Source: Algiphilus sp965216485 (GTDB taxonomy: Bacteria; Pseudomonadota; Gammaproteobacteria; Nevskiales; Nevskiaceae). Taken from it: a DNA stretch of 64,000 bases. The stretch lies in the NCBI RefSeq assembly GCF_965216485.1, contig NZ_OZ244162.1, positions 2,046,001 through 2,110,000 on the forward strand. The letters run 5' to 3'. A program made the position numbers and the translations under genes. Below the pieces are notes generated by a model. The model was not told the origin of the DNA, did not search any database, and was given only the letters and a program-made list of their open reading frames with translations. Positions 17,336 through 26,394 of the stretch are shown piece after piece (position 1 is the first letter of the stretch; each line of letters opens with the position of its first letter).

Positions 17336-18358
17336 ATGAGCAAGACGTTTGATGTAGCAGTCGTGGGTGCCACCGGCGCAGTCGGTCAGGAAATGCTGAA
17401 GGTGCTGCGCCAGCGCAAGTTTCCGGTGGGCAAGGTCTATGCCTTGGCCTCGTCGCGCTCGGCTGGTGAGGCGGTCGACTTCGGCGATGACGAGCTGATC
17501 GTCGGTGATCTCGCCGAGTTCGATTTCTCGAAGGTGCAGATCGGCCTATTCTCGCCCGGCGCCAGTGTTTCGGCGATTTATGCCCCCAAGGCTGCCGAAG
17601 CCGGCTGCGTGGTGGTCGATAACACTTCGCAGTTCCGCTACGACAAGGACGTGCCGCTGATCGTACCGGAGGTCAATGCGCATGCCATCGCGGGGTACAC
17701 CCAGCGCGGCATCATCGCCAATCCGAATTGCTCCACCATTCAGATGCTGGTGGCGCTCAAGCCGATCTATGACGCCGTAGGGATCACGCGCCTGAATGTA
17801 GCGACCTACCAGTCCGTCTCCGGCACCGGCAAGGAAGCGATCGACGAGTTGGCTCAGACCAGTGCCCAGGCGCTGAGCGGGCAGCCGATCGAGTCCAAGG
17901 TGTACCCCAAGCAGATCGCCTTCAACTGTCTGCCGCACATCGACAGCTTCCAGGACAACGGCTACACCAAGGAAGAAATGAAGATGGTCTGGGAGACCCA
18001 GAAGATCTTCGAGGACGACGCCATCCTGGTGAACCCCACCGCGGTGCGCGTGCCGGTGTTCTACGGCCATTCTGAGGCGTTGCATATCGAAACGCGCGAC
18101 AAGATCACCGCCGAGTCCGCGCGCGCGCTGCTTGCCAAGGCGCCCGGCGTGAAGGTCATGGATGAGCGTGCCGATGGTGGCTATCCCACCGCCGTGACCG
18201 AAGGCGCCCATCACGACGAGGTCTTTGTGGGTCGTATTCGCGAGGACATCTCGCACCCCCACGGCCTCAATCTCTGGGTCGTGTCGGACAACATCCGAAA
18301 AGGCGCAGCGCTAAACAGCGTACAGATCGCCGAAGTGCTCGCGGAACGCTATCTCTGA
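17336..18358 (+). CDS. asd: Aspartate-semialdehyde dehydrogenase
   Basis: Reduces aspartyl phosphate to aspartate semialdehyde, the branch point to lysine, threonine, methionine and diaminopimelate. The NADP-binding GATGAVGQ is at the N-terminus and the catalytic nucleophile is Cys132 in NPNCST. At 340 residues it belongs to the shorter non-enterobacterial Asd branch. It follows leuB, and a strong hairpin lies between it and fimV. Confidence 0.96.
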   Translation: MSKTFDVAVVGATGAVGQEMLKVLRQRKFPVGKVYALASSRSAGEAVDFGDDELIVGDLAEFDFSKVQIGLFSPGASVSAIYAPKAAEAGCVVVDNTSQFRYDKDVPLIVPEVNAHAIAGYTQRGIIANPNCSTIQMLVALKPIYDAVGITRLNVATYQSVSGTGKEAIDELAQTSAQALSGQPIESKVYPKQIAFNCLPHIDSFQDNGYTKEEMKMVWETQKIFEDDAILVNPTAVRVPVFYGHSEALHIETRDKITAESARALLAKAPGVKVMDERADGGYPTAVTEGAHHDEVFVGRIREDISHPHGLNLWVVSDNIRKGAALNSVQIAEVLAERYL

Positions 18359-18372
18359 ACGATGCGACGAAC

Positions 18373-18401
18373 GGCGGCTTTCAAGGATTTTGAAAGCCGC
18401 C
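18373..18401 (+). terminator. Strong hairpin between asd and fimV, terminator-like but without T-run
   Basis: A perfect 12-bp stem (18373-18384 with 18390-18401) with a 5-base loop lies 14 bases after the asd stop. No T-run follows on the plus strand, so it is not a classical intrinsic terminator. It could act as a weak terminator, an attenuator or a 3'-end stabiliser separating leuCDB-asd expression from fimV. Confidence 0.55.
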
Positions 18402-18469
18402 TGAGCGGGTTACAAGCGCTTCGTAATGCAGTAGGCTCACTTTCAGAGCCATCCGGGGTGCCAACCAAC

Positions 18470-21400
18470 ATGTCCGCGCTGTCACGTCTTACGCTGCTGG
18501 CCGCTATCGCTTTATTTGCTTCGGCCGCACATGCCGTGGGCCTCGGCCCTGTGGAATTGCGCTCCTATCTGAATGAGCCGCTGCGCGCCGATATTGCGCT
18601 GCGCGACGTGCCGGCCGATCGACTGGAACGTCTCGGCGCGAGCATCGCCTCCGAAAGGGCTTATGAAGAACTGGGGCTGGCACGCAACGACTACCTGCGT
18701 AACGTCAGTGCCACCCTGGCCATGGAAGACGGTAAGCCCGTGGTGCGGCTGCGCGGTCAGCGCCCGCTGCAGGAGCCGCTGTTGGAGGTGCTGGTGGTCG
18801 TACGCGAAGGCCGGCAGATGGTCCAGCGCAGCTACACACTGCTCATCGACCCACCCCAGTTTGCGCCGCAGCCGCAACAGCCGGGTCCGGCGCCGGCGCC
18901 CACGCCAGCCCCAGCCCCAGCATCCCCGCAACCGCTGCCCACTGAAGCGGGGGAGACATCCCCGCAATCCGCAACTGCGCCCGCAGAAGCCGCGCCGGCG
19001 GAGCGTGCGAGTGTCGTAGATGCCGTGGAATCCGCCCCCGATGCGGCGTCGGAGCGCATGGCAGCGATGGAAGTGGCTAGGACAGCATCTCCGCCTGCTG
19101 AAGGCGCGCCGGAATCGACGGCGACGCAGACTGCCTCTCCGGATCGCAGCGAACCACCGATGGCGGAGAAGGCAGCGACCGAAGCAACCGATACCGAGGC
19201 GGTGGAGGATCAGCAAGCGGCCCCGGCAGCAGGCCGGTCGCCGCGCGAGGAAGCTCCGACCTTCTTCACCACCGAATCGGAACGGAAACTGGATCCCGAG
19301 CTGCTGGCGGAGATTGGCCAGGGACCCGCAGCAACAGAGACAAACCGTAGCTCAGCGGGTGCGAGCGTATCGCCGAGGCCCACGGCCGGCGTCTACCCGG
19401 TCCGGCGCGGTGAAACGCTGTGGCGAGTCGCGAGCAATACCCGTCCACCGGGGTCCGGTATCAGCATGCAGCAGATGATGCTCGCCATCATCGAGAACAA
19501 TCCGACCGCCTTCGAAAATGGTGATGCGCGTCAGCTGCGCGCCGGCGCGCGCTTACGCATCCCCGATGCCACCAGCATTCGCGCCATCGATCAGGCCCGC
19601 GCGCTGCGCCAGATGAAGGCCATGCTCGAAGGGGGGCAATCGATTGGAGCAGTCTCGACAGCACCCGTGCAAACCGCTGACGCCAGTGATTCCGATGCCG
19701 TCGCAGCGACCGAAGCGGCTACCGAAGAGGCAGGCGCGGCTGCCGCCAGTCCGGATGTACTTGGCACCGATGGCGAAGCTTCCGAATCCGCAGTGGCTGA
19801 GACCGAGGATGACGCGGGGCGGACGCCGGCTCGGAAGGAAGCCGGAGCCGGAGACGCCGCGCAGGGAGAGGATCCCGAAGAGTCTCCGCTAGCCGCCGAG
19901 GCTGCAGACGATACAAGAAATGTGGTGGCGGCAGAAGAAGGGACAGGGGGTGCGGCGGATGCCAATGGGGCCATGGTGCAAGGCGACGTATCGCCAGACG
20001 CGGTGGCTGCCGCCGGACCCGGCGCCGGAGAAGCACGCGATGCGACGGCATCGTCGCAAAGCAGCGAGGAACCGAAGGCGGAAGCTCCGGATCGCCAGGC
20101 TGCAGCCGGCCCACAGGAGGCGACCGCGCCGGAACAGGCGCCAGCCGTCACCGAGGCCGAGCGCTCTGCAACTGCGTCATCGCCTCCCGCCATTGCACCG
20201 GCAACCTGGCTTGGCTTGCCGTGGTATCTACTGTTGGTGGCAGCGGGCGTTGTGCTGCTTGGCGCCGCCGCCATCATCGAAATGCGTCGTCGTGGCGCGC
20301 GTCGCGCTGCGGCCCAGGCCGAGGACGAGCCGACCACGGTCAGCCTGACAGCGGCATCTACGGCGCCCGCCCCGCTCGCGACAAACTCCCATGACGAAGG
20401 CGCTTCAGAGGCTGAATCCGCAGAGGCAACGCAAGTGTCAGAGCCCGGCGACGACGCGCTTGGGGAGGCCGGCGGCGCTGAAGACCCGCTAGCCGATGCC
20501 GATTTCCGTATTGCCTACGGCATGTACGACGACGCTGCCGAGCGGCTTACCGACGCCATTTCCCGTGATCCCGAGAATGCGGCACTTCGAGTGAAGTTGG
20601 CGGAGGTGTACTGTGCTGCCGGCGACCGAGAGCGTTTCCTTGATGCCGCCGATGCCGCGGCACGATCGGGCTTGTCCGCCGACGAGGAACGTGAGCTCGC
20701 GGAAATGGCGGGAAGGATTGCACCTGACTCACGCTTTGCCACCGCCATCGGGGCCAGCATGGCGGCGGGTGCCATGCTCGGGCAGGATGAGGGCGAAGCG
20801 GCCATAGATCCTGCAGGCCCCGACACTGGCGAAGACCTGGAAGTAGCGGCCGTGGCCGAGACGTCTTTCGATGACGCTTTCGAAGCTCCGGATCGGAGTG
20901 ATAGTGCCGACAGCGACAGCCGCGTCGATGAAATTGCCGAAGCGGCTGCGGACCCTGGTGCCGATCTTGATGGACTGCTCGATGATCAGGATGCGGCGAC
21001 CGGAACGCCTACGGAGGTGCCCGAGCCGACCGGGAAAGGTGCCGACGCGGCAACCGAGCACGAAAGCGCTGACAATGTCCTGGAATTCGATCTGGAAGGG
21101 CTCGAATTCGGCGATGCGCCAGCACCATCTGCAAGTACGGGCGCCGAGCCGGCGGACCCAACGGCTGGTAGCTCCGATCATGCGCTGGATTTTGATCTGG
21201 ACAGTCTCGATCTTTCCGAGGATGCGCCCGCGTCGCCCCCATTGACGGCCTCTGCTGAAGAAGCCAGCCCGGTGGACGAGAACGCGCTGGATTTCGACTG
21301 GGAACTGCCCGAGGAGGATGACACCGCGAGCGAGCCTCCGGTAAGCGCTGCTGACGTGAGCGGGATGGGGCCGGACGCCTTTGATGCAGCGAACAACGCG

Positions 21401-21874
21401 ATCGACACCGACGCCTCCACCGAGGCCACAGTATCACCGTCCACCGACCTGCCATTGGATGGCGATCCCCTCGCTGTCTCGAATTCGGACGCGGATGGCT
21501 TTGATCTCGACGATTTCTCCCTGGAGGATTTCGACGTCGATGGAAGTGGCGAGCCTGCTACCGACGCCGCGCAATCCGACGCCGGGCAGGGTGTTCCGAT
21601 GCTGGAGTTGCCCGCGGAGGAGCCTCCCAGCTCGTCGGCGACAGGCGAGGAGGATGCCTTCGCGCTTGATGACTTCGAGATCGATCCCGGTGCGGGGCCG
21701 ACCAACGGCGACGGCGGCGGGGATCAGGGGGTAGCAGGCCAACTCGATCTCGCCCGTGCCTATGTCGACATGGGGGAGGGTGATATGGCGCGCCCGCTGC
21801 TCGAGACGGTCGTTCAGGGCGGGGATGCAACGCAGCGCGCGGAGGCGCAGCGCCTGCTCGATATCGTCGGATAG
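18470..21874 (+). CDS. fimV: FimV/HubP family polar pilus-assembly protein
   Basis: Inner-membrane peptidoglycan-binding protein that organises type IV pilus and polar functions. The 1134 residues show a signal peptide (1-21, ending AHA), the FimV N-terminal domain (GLGPVELRSYLNEPLRADI), a LysM domain (about 308-365, RRGETLWRVAS), a transmembrane helix (about 581-602), a TPR-like block (about 678-735), a long acidic region, and the conserved C-terminal FimV helix domain (about 1091-1134). The acidic region repeats a motif like LDFDL five or more times. The ATG at 18470 starts the signal peptide; an upstream start at 18362 would run through the hairpin. Located before truA as in Pseudomonas. 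Confidence 0.92.
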   Translation: MSALSRLTLLAAIALFASAAHAVGLGPVELRSYLNEPLRADIALRDVPADRLERLGASIASERAYEELGLARNDYLRNVSATLAMEDGKPVVRLRGQRPLQEPLLEVLVVVREGRQMVQRSYTLLIDPPQFAPQPQQPGPAPAPTPAPAPASPQPLPTEAGETSPQSATAPAEAAPAERASVVDAVESAPDAASERMAAMEVARTASPPAEGAPESTATQTASPDRSEPPMAEKAATEATDTEAVEDQQAAPAAGRSPREEAPTFFTTESERKLDPELLAEIGQGPAATETNRSSAGASVSPRPTAGVYPVRRGETLWRVASNTRPPGSGISMQQMMLAIIENNPTAFENGDARQLRAGARLRIPDATSIRAIDQARALRQMKAMLEGGQSIGAVSTAPVQTADASDSDAVAATEAATEEAGAAAASPDVLGTDGEASESAVAETEDDAGRTPARKEAGAGDAAQGEDPEESPLAAEAADDTRNVVAAEEGTGGAADANGAMVQGDVSPDAVAAAGPGAGEARDATASSQSSEEPKAEAPDRQAAAGPQEATAPEQAPAVTEAERSATASSPPAIAPATWLGLPWYLLLVAAGVVLLGAAAIIEMRRRGARRAAAQAEDEPTTVSLTAASTAPAPLATNSHDEGASEAESAEATQVSEPGDDALGEAGGAEDPLADADFRIAYGMYDDAAERLTDAISRDPENAALRVKLAEVYCAAGDRERFLDAADAAARSGLSADEERELAEMAGRIAPDSRFATAIGASMAAGAMLGQDEGEAAIDPAGPDTGEDLEVAAVAETSFDDAFEAPDRSDSADSDSRVDEIAEAAADPGADLDGLLDDQDAATGTPTEVPEPTGKGADAATEHESADNVLEFDLEGLEFGDAPAPSASTGAEPADPTAGSSDHALDFDLDSLDLSEDAPASPPLTASAEEASPVDENALDFDWELPEEDDTASEPPVSAADVSGMGPDAFDAANNAIDTDASTEATVSPSTDLPLDGDPLAVSNSDADGFDLDDFSLEDFDVDGSGEPATDAAQSDAGQGVPMLELPAEEPPSSSATGEEDAFALDDFEIDPGAGPTNGDGGGDQGVAGQLDLARAYVDMGEGDMARPLLETVVQGGDATQRAEAQRLLDIVG

Positions 21875-21880
21875 GCGCGC

Positions 21881-22564
21881 ATGCATGCTGCTGCCCCGGA
21901 GGCCACGCCTGGACCGCCGCATGCGGGCGTGCGCATCGCACTGCTGTTCGCCTTTGCCGCTGCCTTGCCCCAGTTGCCTACCTGGAGCTACTGGCTGTCC
22001 GGGCTGATCGCTCTGGTCTGGCTGCGCACCATGGGTGCATCCCACGCGCGCTTTTACCTCAACGGCCTATGGCGTCTTCGCTGGCTGTTCTTCGCGATTG
22101 TCGCTCTGCACCTGTGGCAAGGTGGCGGTGAGGTACTGTGGCCCGGCATGCCCGGTTTGACGGAGCTTGGGGTCGAACAGGCACTGCGCCGCAGCGGGCT
22201 GCTGGTCGCCCTGCTGGGGGTGGTGGTGATCGTCACTCGGAGTACACCGCCGCGTTGGCTTGCGGCCGGTCTGGTCTGGGGGCTGCAACCTCTTGCCCGC
22301 ATCGGCGTGCCCACACAACGCTTCGCGACCCGTGTTGGGCTGGTCTTCGCCGCTGTCGACGGTACGCGCGACGAGGCAGCACAACTGCGCACGGGATACC
22401 GTCGACTGGATGAGGCCGCGGCGCGGCTATTGCTTGCCGCCGAGCGCGGCGACTACACCCCCGGCCAGGCGGAGGCGCTGCCGCACGCCGGGGCTCTCCA
22501 GATGCTCGATCGAGGGCTGCTGTTGCTGGCCGCAGTCGTGCTCTTTGCGCTGTACGCCCCGTGA
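21881..22564 (+). CDS. Small polytopic membrane protein, possibly CbiQ/EcfT-like
   Basis: Unidentified 227-residue membrane protein. Hydrophobic segments are visible at about 17-48, 65-78, 106-122 and near the C-terminus (about 207-225). A basic, alanine-rich cytoplasmic stretch with arginines (RFATRVGLVFAAV and following) recalls the coupling-helix region of energy-coupling-factor T proteins, but the canonical Ala-Arg-Gly coupling motifs are not clear. No ECF ATPase or S component is nearby. It lies between fimV and truA and overlaps truA by one base, so it is probably co-expressed. Function unknown. Confidence 0.6.
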   Translation: MHAAAPEATPGPPHAGVRIALLFAFAAALPQLPTWSYWLSGLIALVWLRTMGASHARFYLNGLWRLRWLFFAIVALHLWQGGGEVLWPGMPGLTELGVEQALRRSGLLVALLGVVVIVTRSTPPRWLAAGLVWGLQPLARIGVPTQRFATRVGLVFAAVDGTRDEAAQLRTGYRRLDEAAARLLLAAERGDYTPGQAEALPHAGALQMLDRGLLLLAAVVLFALYAP

Positions 22565-23340
22565 TGCGCTGGGCAGCGGGTATCGAATATGCCGGCAGTG
22601 CCTACCGGGGCTGGCAGAAGCACGCACACATCGACAGCGTGCAGGCGCGGGTGGAGGCGGCGCTGTCTCAGGTGGGCAATCATCCCGTGGAGGTCATGGC
22701 CTCGGGACGTACCGATGCCGGCGTGCACGCGCGCATGCAGGTGGTCCATTTCGACAGCGAGGCGGCGCGAGGTCCTGATGCCTGGCGGATGGGGAGTAAC
22801 GCCCATTTGCCGCGCGATATCGCGCTGCAATGGGTGTTGCCGGTCGATGCCGCATTCCATGCCCGTTACAGCGCCAGCGCTCGGCAATACCGCTACCTCA
22901 TCCTGAACCGCCCCAACCGCAGCGCGCTATGGGCCCAGCGCGCCTGGTGGTTCCCGCAACCGCTGGATGCGGCGCAGATGCATGCGGCAGCACAGTGTCT
23001 GCTTGGCGAGCAGGATTTCTCCGCCTTTCGCGCCGCCGAGTGTCAATCACCGACACCGGTTCGCCGCCTCACGCGCGTCGCTGTGACACGCGTCGGCGAC
23101 TTCCTGTGCGTGGACGTCCACGGCAACGCCTTCCTGCACCACATGGTGCGCAATATCGTGGGCTCGCTGGTGCGCATCGGGCAGGGACGCGAGGCGCCGG
23201 ACTGGATGCAGACCCTGCTTGCCGGACGGGACCGCACGCGCGCGGGCGCGACGGCCAATGCGGAAGGGCTGTATCTGCTTGGCGCAGAGTACCCGGAGTA
23301 CCCCGACATCGCCTCACCGTGTGCGCCGGATGTTCCTTGA
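22564..23340 (+). CDS. truA: tRNA pseudouridine(38-40) synthase
   Basis: Makes pseudouridine at positions 38-40 of the tRNA anticodon arm. The 258-residue protein has catalytic Asp51 in SGRTDAGVHA, the YRYLIL strand and the HHMVRNIVG motif. The ATG at 22564 overlaps the stop of the upstream gene (TGATG); a GTG three bases earlier is an alternative. trpF follows after 21 bases, the usual gammaproteobacterial order. Confidence 0.95.
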   Translation: MRWAAGIEYAGSAYRGWQKHAHIDSVQARVEAALSQVGNHPVEVMASGRTDAGVHARMQVVHFDSEAARGPDAWRMGSNAHLPRDIALQWVLPVDAAFHARYSASARQYRYLILNRPNRSALWAQRAWWFPQPLDAAQMHAAAQCLLGEQDFSAFRAAECQSPTPVRRLTRVAVTRVGDFLCVDVHGNAFLHHMVRNIVGSLVRIGQGREAPDWMQTLLAGRDRTRAGATANAEGLYLLGAEYPEYPDIASPCAPDVP

Positions 23341-23361
23341 CGGGCGTACAATCCTCGGCCT

Positions 23362-24006
23362 ATGCAACGGCGCACGCGCATCAAGATCTGCGGCATTACT
23401 CGGCGGGAGGACGCGCAGTTCGTCGCGGAAGCGGGGGCGGACGCCATCGGCCTCGTCTTCGTCGAAGCATCGCCGCGCGCCGTGGATATCGACACAGGGG
23501 TAGCCCTGCGTCGCATCGTGCCACCCTTTGTGCAGGTGGTGGCGCTGTTCATGGATGCCAGCAGCGAGACGGTGGACCGGGTCGTACGCGCGGTCGCGCC
23601 CGACCTGCTGCAATTCCACGGCCGGGAAGAGGCCCGCTTCTGTAGCGCCTTCGGCCGGCCCTATCTGAAAACCGTGGCAGCAGGGGCCGGACACGCCGAT
23701 CTGGGCGCAGCTTGCGCGGCCTATCCCGACGCAGCGGCACTGCTCGTCGACGGTCACGCCCCAGGCGAGATGGGGGGCAGCGGCAGACATGTGGCACGTA
23801 GTGCGCTGGTGGGCGCCAGCCACCACCCACTGATCCTTGCAGGGGGTCTGCGACCGGACAATGTGGCCGCCGCGGTGCAACAATTCCGCCCATGGGCGGT
23901 CGATGTGTCGAGTGGCGTCGAGCACGCGCCTGGAATCAAGGACCGTGAGCGCATCGCCCAATTCATTACCGAGGTAGCGAGAGCCGATGAGCAGCAACCC
24001 GAATAA
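23362..24006 (+). CDS. trpF: Phosphoribosylanthranilate isomerase
   Basis: Amadori rearrangement of phosphoribosylanthranilate in tryptophan synthesis. The 214 residues form a TIM barrel with the catalytic-Cys motif KICGITR near the N-terminus, LLQFHG, the general-acid Asp in LLVDG, and LAGGL plus DVSSGVE at the phosphate end. The usual GGTG loop reads GGSG here, a mild change. The 3' end overlaps trpB by 20 bases. Confidence 0.95.
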   Translation: MQRRTRIKICGITRREDAQFVAEAGADAIGLVFVEASPRAVDIDTGVALRRIVPPFVQVVALFMDASSETVDRVVRAVAPDLLQFHGREEARFCSAFGRPYLKTVAAGAGHADLGAACAAYPDAAALLVDGHAPGEMGGSGRHVARSALVGASHHPLILAGGLRPDNVAAAVQQFRPWAVDVSSGVEHAPGIKDRERIAQFITEVARADEQQPE

Positions 24007-25201
24007 CTACGCCTATCCCGATGCCCGCGGCCATTTTGGCCCGTATGGCGGCCGGTTCGTCGCGGAAACGCTGATGCAGCCGCTGCACGCGCTGGAGGAA
24101 GCCTATCTGTCGCTGCGCGACGACCCCGACTTTCGCGCCGAGCTGGACCGCGACCTCAAGCTCTACGTCGGACGGCCTTCGCCGCTGTACCCAGCGGAGC
24201 GCCTCACCAAGCGCTGGGGTGGCGCCGAAATCCATCTCAAGCGCGAAGACCTCAATCACACCGGCGCCCACAAGATCAACAACACGGTGGGCCAGGCACT
24301 GCTCGCCAAGCACCTCGGCAAGACGCGCATCATCGCCGAGACCGGGGCGGGACAGCACGGCGTGGCCAGCGCCACCATCGCAGCGCGCCTGGGGCTCAAG
24401 TGCGTCGTCTACATGGGTGCCGAGGATGTCGAGCGACAGTCGCCGAACGTCTATCGCATGAAGCTCCTCGGCGCCGAGGTCGTGCCGGTATCCAGCGGAA
24501 CGCGCACGCTGAAGGACGCGATGAACGAAGCCCTGCGCGACTGGGTGACCAATGTCGACGACACCTTCTATGTCATCGGGACGGTGGCTGGTCCGCATCC
24601 TTATCCCATGCTGGTGCGGGATTTCAACGCGGTCGTTGGTCGTGAGCTGCGTGGCCAATGCCAGGAAGCCTTCGGTGCGCTGCCGGATGCTCTTGTGGCC
24701 TGCGTCGGTGGCGGCTCGAACGCCATTGGCATGTTCCACCCCTTCATCCCCGATAGCAGCGTACGCATGATCGGCGTCGAGGCAGGGGGCTACGGTATTG
24801 CCACCGGTCAGCACGCGGCGCCACTGTCGGCGGGGCACCCCGGCGTGCTGCACGGCAATCGTACCTACATCATGGCCGATGAAAACGGCCAGATCAGCGG
24901 CACGCATTCGGTGTCCGCAGGTCTAGACTATCCCGGCGTAGGCCCGGAGCACGCCTGGCTGAAGGATACCGGCCGGGTGGAATACGTCAGCGTCAATGAC
25001 GACGATGCCATCGCCGCCTTCCACGAGCTGACCCGGGTCGAAGGCATCATTCCGGCCTTGGAGACCGCGCACGCGCTGGCGTGGGCCAAGCGTATGGCAC
25101 CCGAAATGGGTGCCGGCAAGCGCCTGGTGGTCAATCTCTCCGGCCGTGGTGACAAGGACCTCTATACCGTCGCAAAACGGGAAGGTCTGAAGCTCGACTA
25201 G
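23987..25201 (+). CDS. trpB: Tryptophan synthase beta subunit
   Basis: PLP enzyme that joins indole and serine. The 404 residues carry the PLP lysine Lys96 in HTGAHKINN, ETGAGQHG, the phosphate loop GGGSNAIG, and SGRGDKD at the C-terminus. It overlaps trpF by 20 bases. Unusually, its partner trpA does not follow: two minus-strand genes of about 2.8 kb total lie between them. Confidence 0.97.
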   Translation: MSSNPNNYAYPDARGHFGPYGGRFVAETLMQPLHALEEAYLSLRDDPDFRAELDRDLKLYVGRPSPLYPAERLTKRWGGAEIHLKREDLNHTGAHKINNTVGQALLAKHLGKTRIIAETGAGQHGVASATIAARLGLKCVVYMGAEDVERQSPNVYRMKLLGAEVVPVSSGTRTLKDAMNEALRDWVTNVDDTFYVIGTVAGPHPYPMLVRDFNAVVGRELRGQCQEAFGALPDALVACVGGGSNAIGMFHPFIPDSSVRMIGVEAGGYGIATGQHAAPLSAGHPGVLHGNRTYIMADENGQISGTHSVSAGLDYPGVGPEHAWLKDTGRVEYVSVNDDDAIAAFHELTRVEGIIPALETAHALAWAKRMAPEMGAGKRLVVNLSGRGDKDLYTVAKREGLKLD

Positions 25202-25206
25202 CCGCC

Positions 25207-26385
25207 TCAGCCGCCGCGCGGCAGGAAGACGCCGGGTGCCGCGCCCGGCGCATGCTCCGGGAAGACGTCCACAAGGGCCGACTCATGTCCGCGCCGGCGG
25301 CTGAGAAACTCGGCGAGCACGTCCCGCGTGTCCACGGTAATGGCGAGGTCCTCGCCGGCGGCCAGTTGCTCCGGCGCCAAGCCGGGCCAATCGCCGACCA
25401 CGCGACCACCCATGACAGCACCGCCCAGCAGCCACAGCAGGCCGGCCGTGCCGTGGTCGGTGCCACGGGCACCGTTCTCGCCGGCGCGACGTCCGAACTC
25501 GGTCTGGACGATGACCGTCACGTCAGCCATGGCCGTGCCGAGGTCGGTATCGAAAGCCGCCAAAGCTTCGCACAGGTCGGCGAGGGCGCCGGGCAGAAAG
25601 TTGGGGAGATTCTCGTGGTGGTCCCAGCCGCCCACATCCAGGCACAGGACTTCCACCCCGAGATCGGCCTTGATGAGCTGGGCGGCCTGCAGAAGCTTGC
25701 TGCCCAGTTCGCTGTTTGGATAGCGCGCACCATGCTCCGGTGCGAATTGTGTAGGGTTGGCAGCGGCGAGGAGATCGATGGCCTGAAGCGCCGAGCCTGC
25801 GACCTCCGCGAAAGGGCGCGGCGGCGCATAGAGCAGGGCCAGGGTGTCCTGATAGCTGCTGCCGCCGGCAGCACCCAGCCCAAAGCTCGACAGCTCCTGA
25901 ATCGCGAGTGGATCGCCGGCACCGGCCAGCGCCGTCGGAATCGCACCGCTGATCGATACCGCGCGCAGTGGAGAATCCTGGGTTGTGGCTGTGGCCTGTA
26001 AATGCCGGGCGAGCCAGCCGCTGCTGGCTTGATGGGACTCCGTGACGCCGCGCTCGCTGCGATCCTGCGCCTCGAAGTGCGAGCGCGACTGGTGTGGAAT
26101 ACCGCTGGACGGAAGCCAGGCCAGGCGGCCAGCCTGGAACAGGGGCAGAGCGGCGGAGGCGGCCGGGTGCAGGCCGAAGAAGCCATCGAGATCGATGGCG
26201 CCGCCACCGCTGCCGGGGGGTGGTACCGCGATGCGGGGTCGCAGCGCGGTGTAGTGCGGGTCGGCGTAGGGCACCACCGTATTCAAACCGTCGGCAGCAC
26301 CGCGCTGAAAGAGATACACTAGAACATCCCGGCGGCTGCTCTGTCGGGCGGGGGCGGTCAGGAAAGCACGTCGTGAGAGATGCAT
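25207..26385 (-). CDS. DUF1501 family protein, probably Tat-exported
   Basis: A 392-residue DUF1501 protein, a family related to the sulfatase/alkaline phosphatase superfamily but without established activity. The N-terminus has a twin-arginine motif (SRRAFL), here with a short and weakly hydrophobic following segment. LDVGGWDHHENL and RGTDHGTAG are the conserved family elements. It sits 9 bases after the DUF1800 gene, the usual partner, and converges on trpB with a 5-base gap. No good Shine-Dalgarno site is seen, so coupling to the upstream gene is likely. Confidence 0.85.
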   Translation of the reverse strand: MHLSRRAFLTAPARQSSRRDVLVYLFQRGAADGLNTVVPYADPHYTALRPRIAVPPPGSGGGAIDLDGFFGLHPAASAALPLFQAGRLAWLPSSGIPHQSRSHFEAQDRSERGVTESHQASSGWLARHLQATATTQDSPLRAVSISGAIPTALAGAGDPLAIQELSSFGLGAAGGSSYQDTLALLYAPPRPFAEVAGSALQAIDLLAAANPTQFAPEHGARYPNSELGSKLLQAAQLIKADLGVEVLCLDVGGWDHHENLPNFLPGALADLCEALAAFDTDLGTAMADVTVIVQTEFGRRAGENGARGTDHGTAGLLWLLGGAVMGGRVVGDWPGLAPEQLAAGEDLAITVDTRDVLAEFLSRRRGHESALVDVFPEHAPGAAPGVFLPRGG

Positions 26386-26394
26386 GGGACTGGC

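Noticed and set aside
23347..23352. TACAAT box just before trpF
   Set aside because: It lies only 9 bases before the start codon with no -35, and trpF is 21 bases after truA, so co-transcription is more likely.
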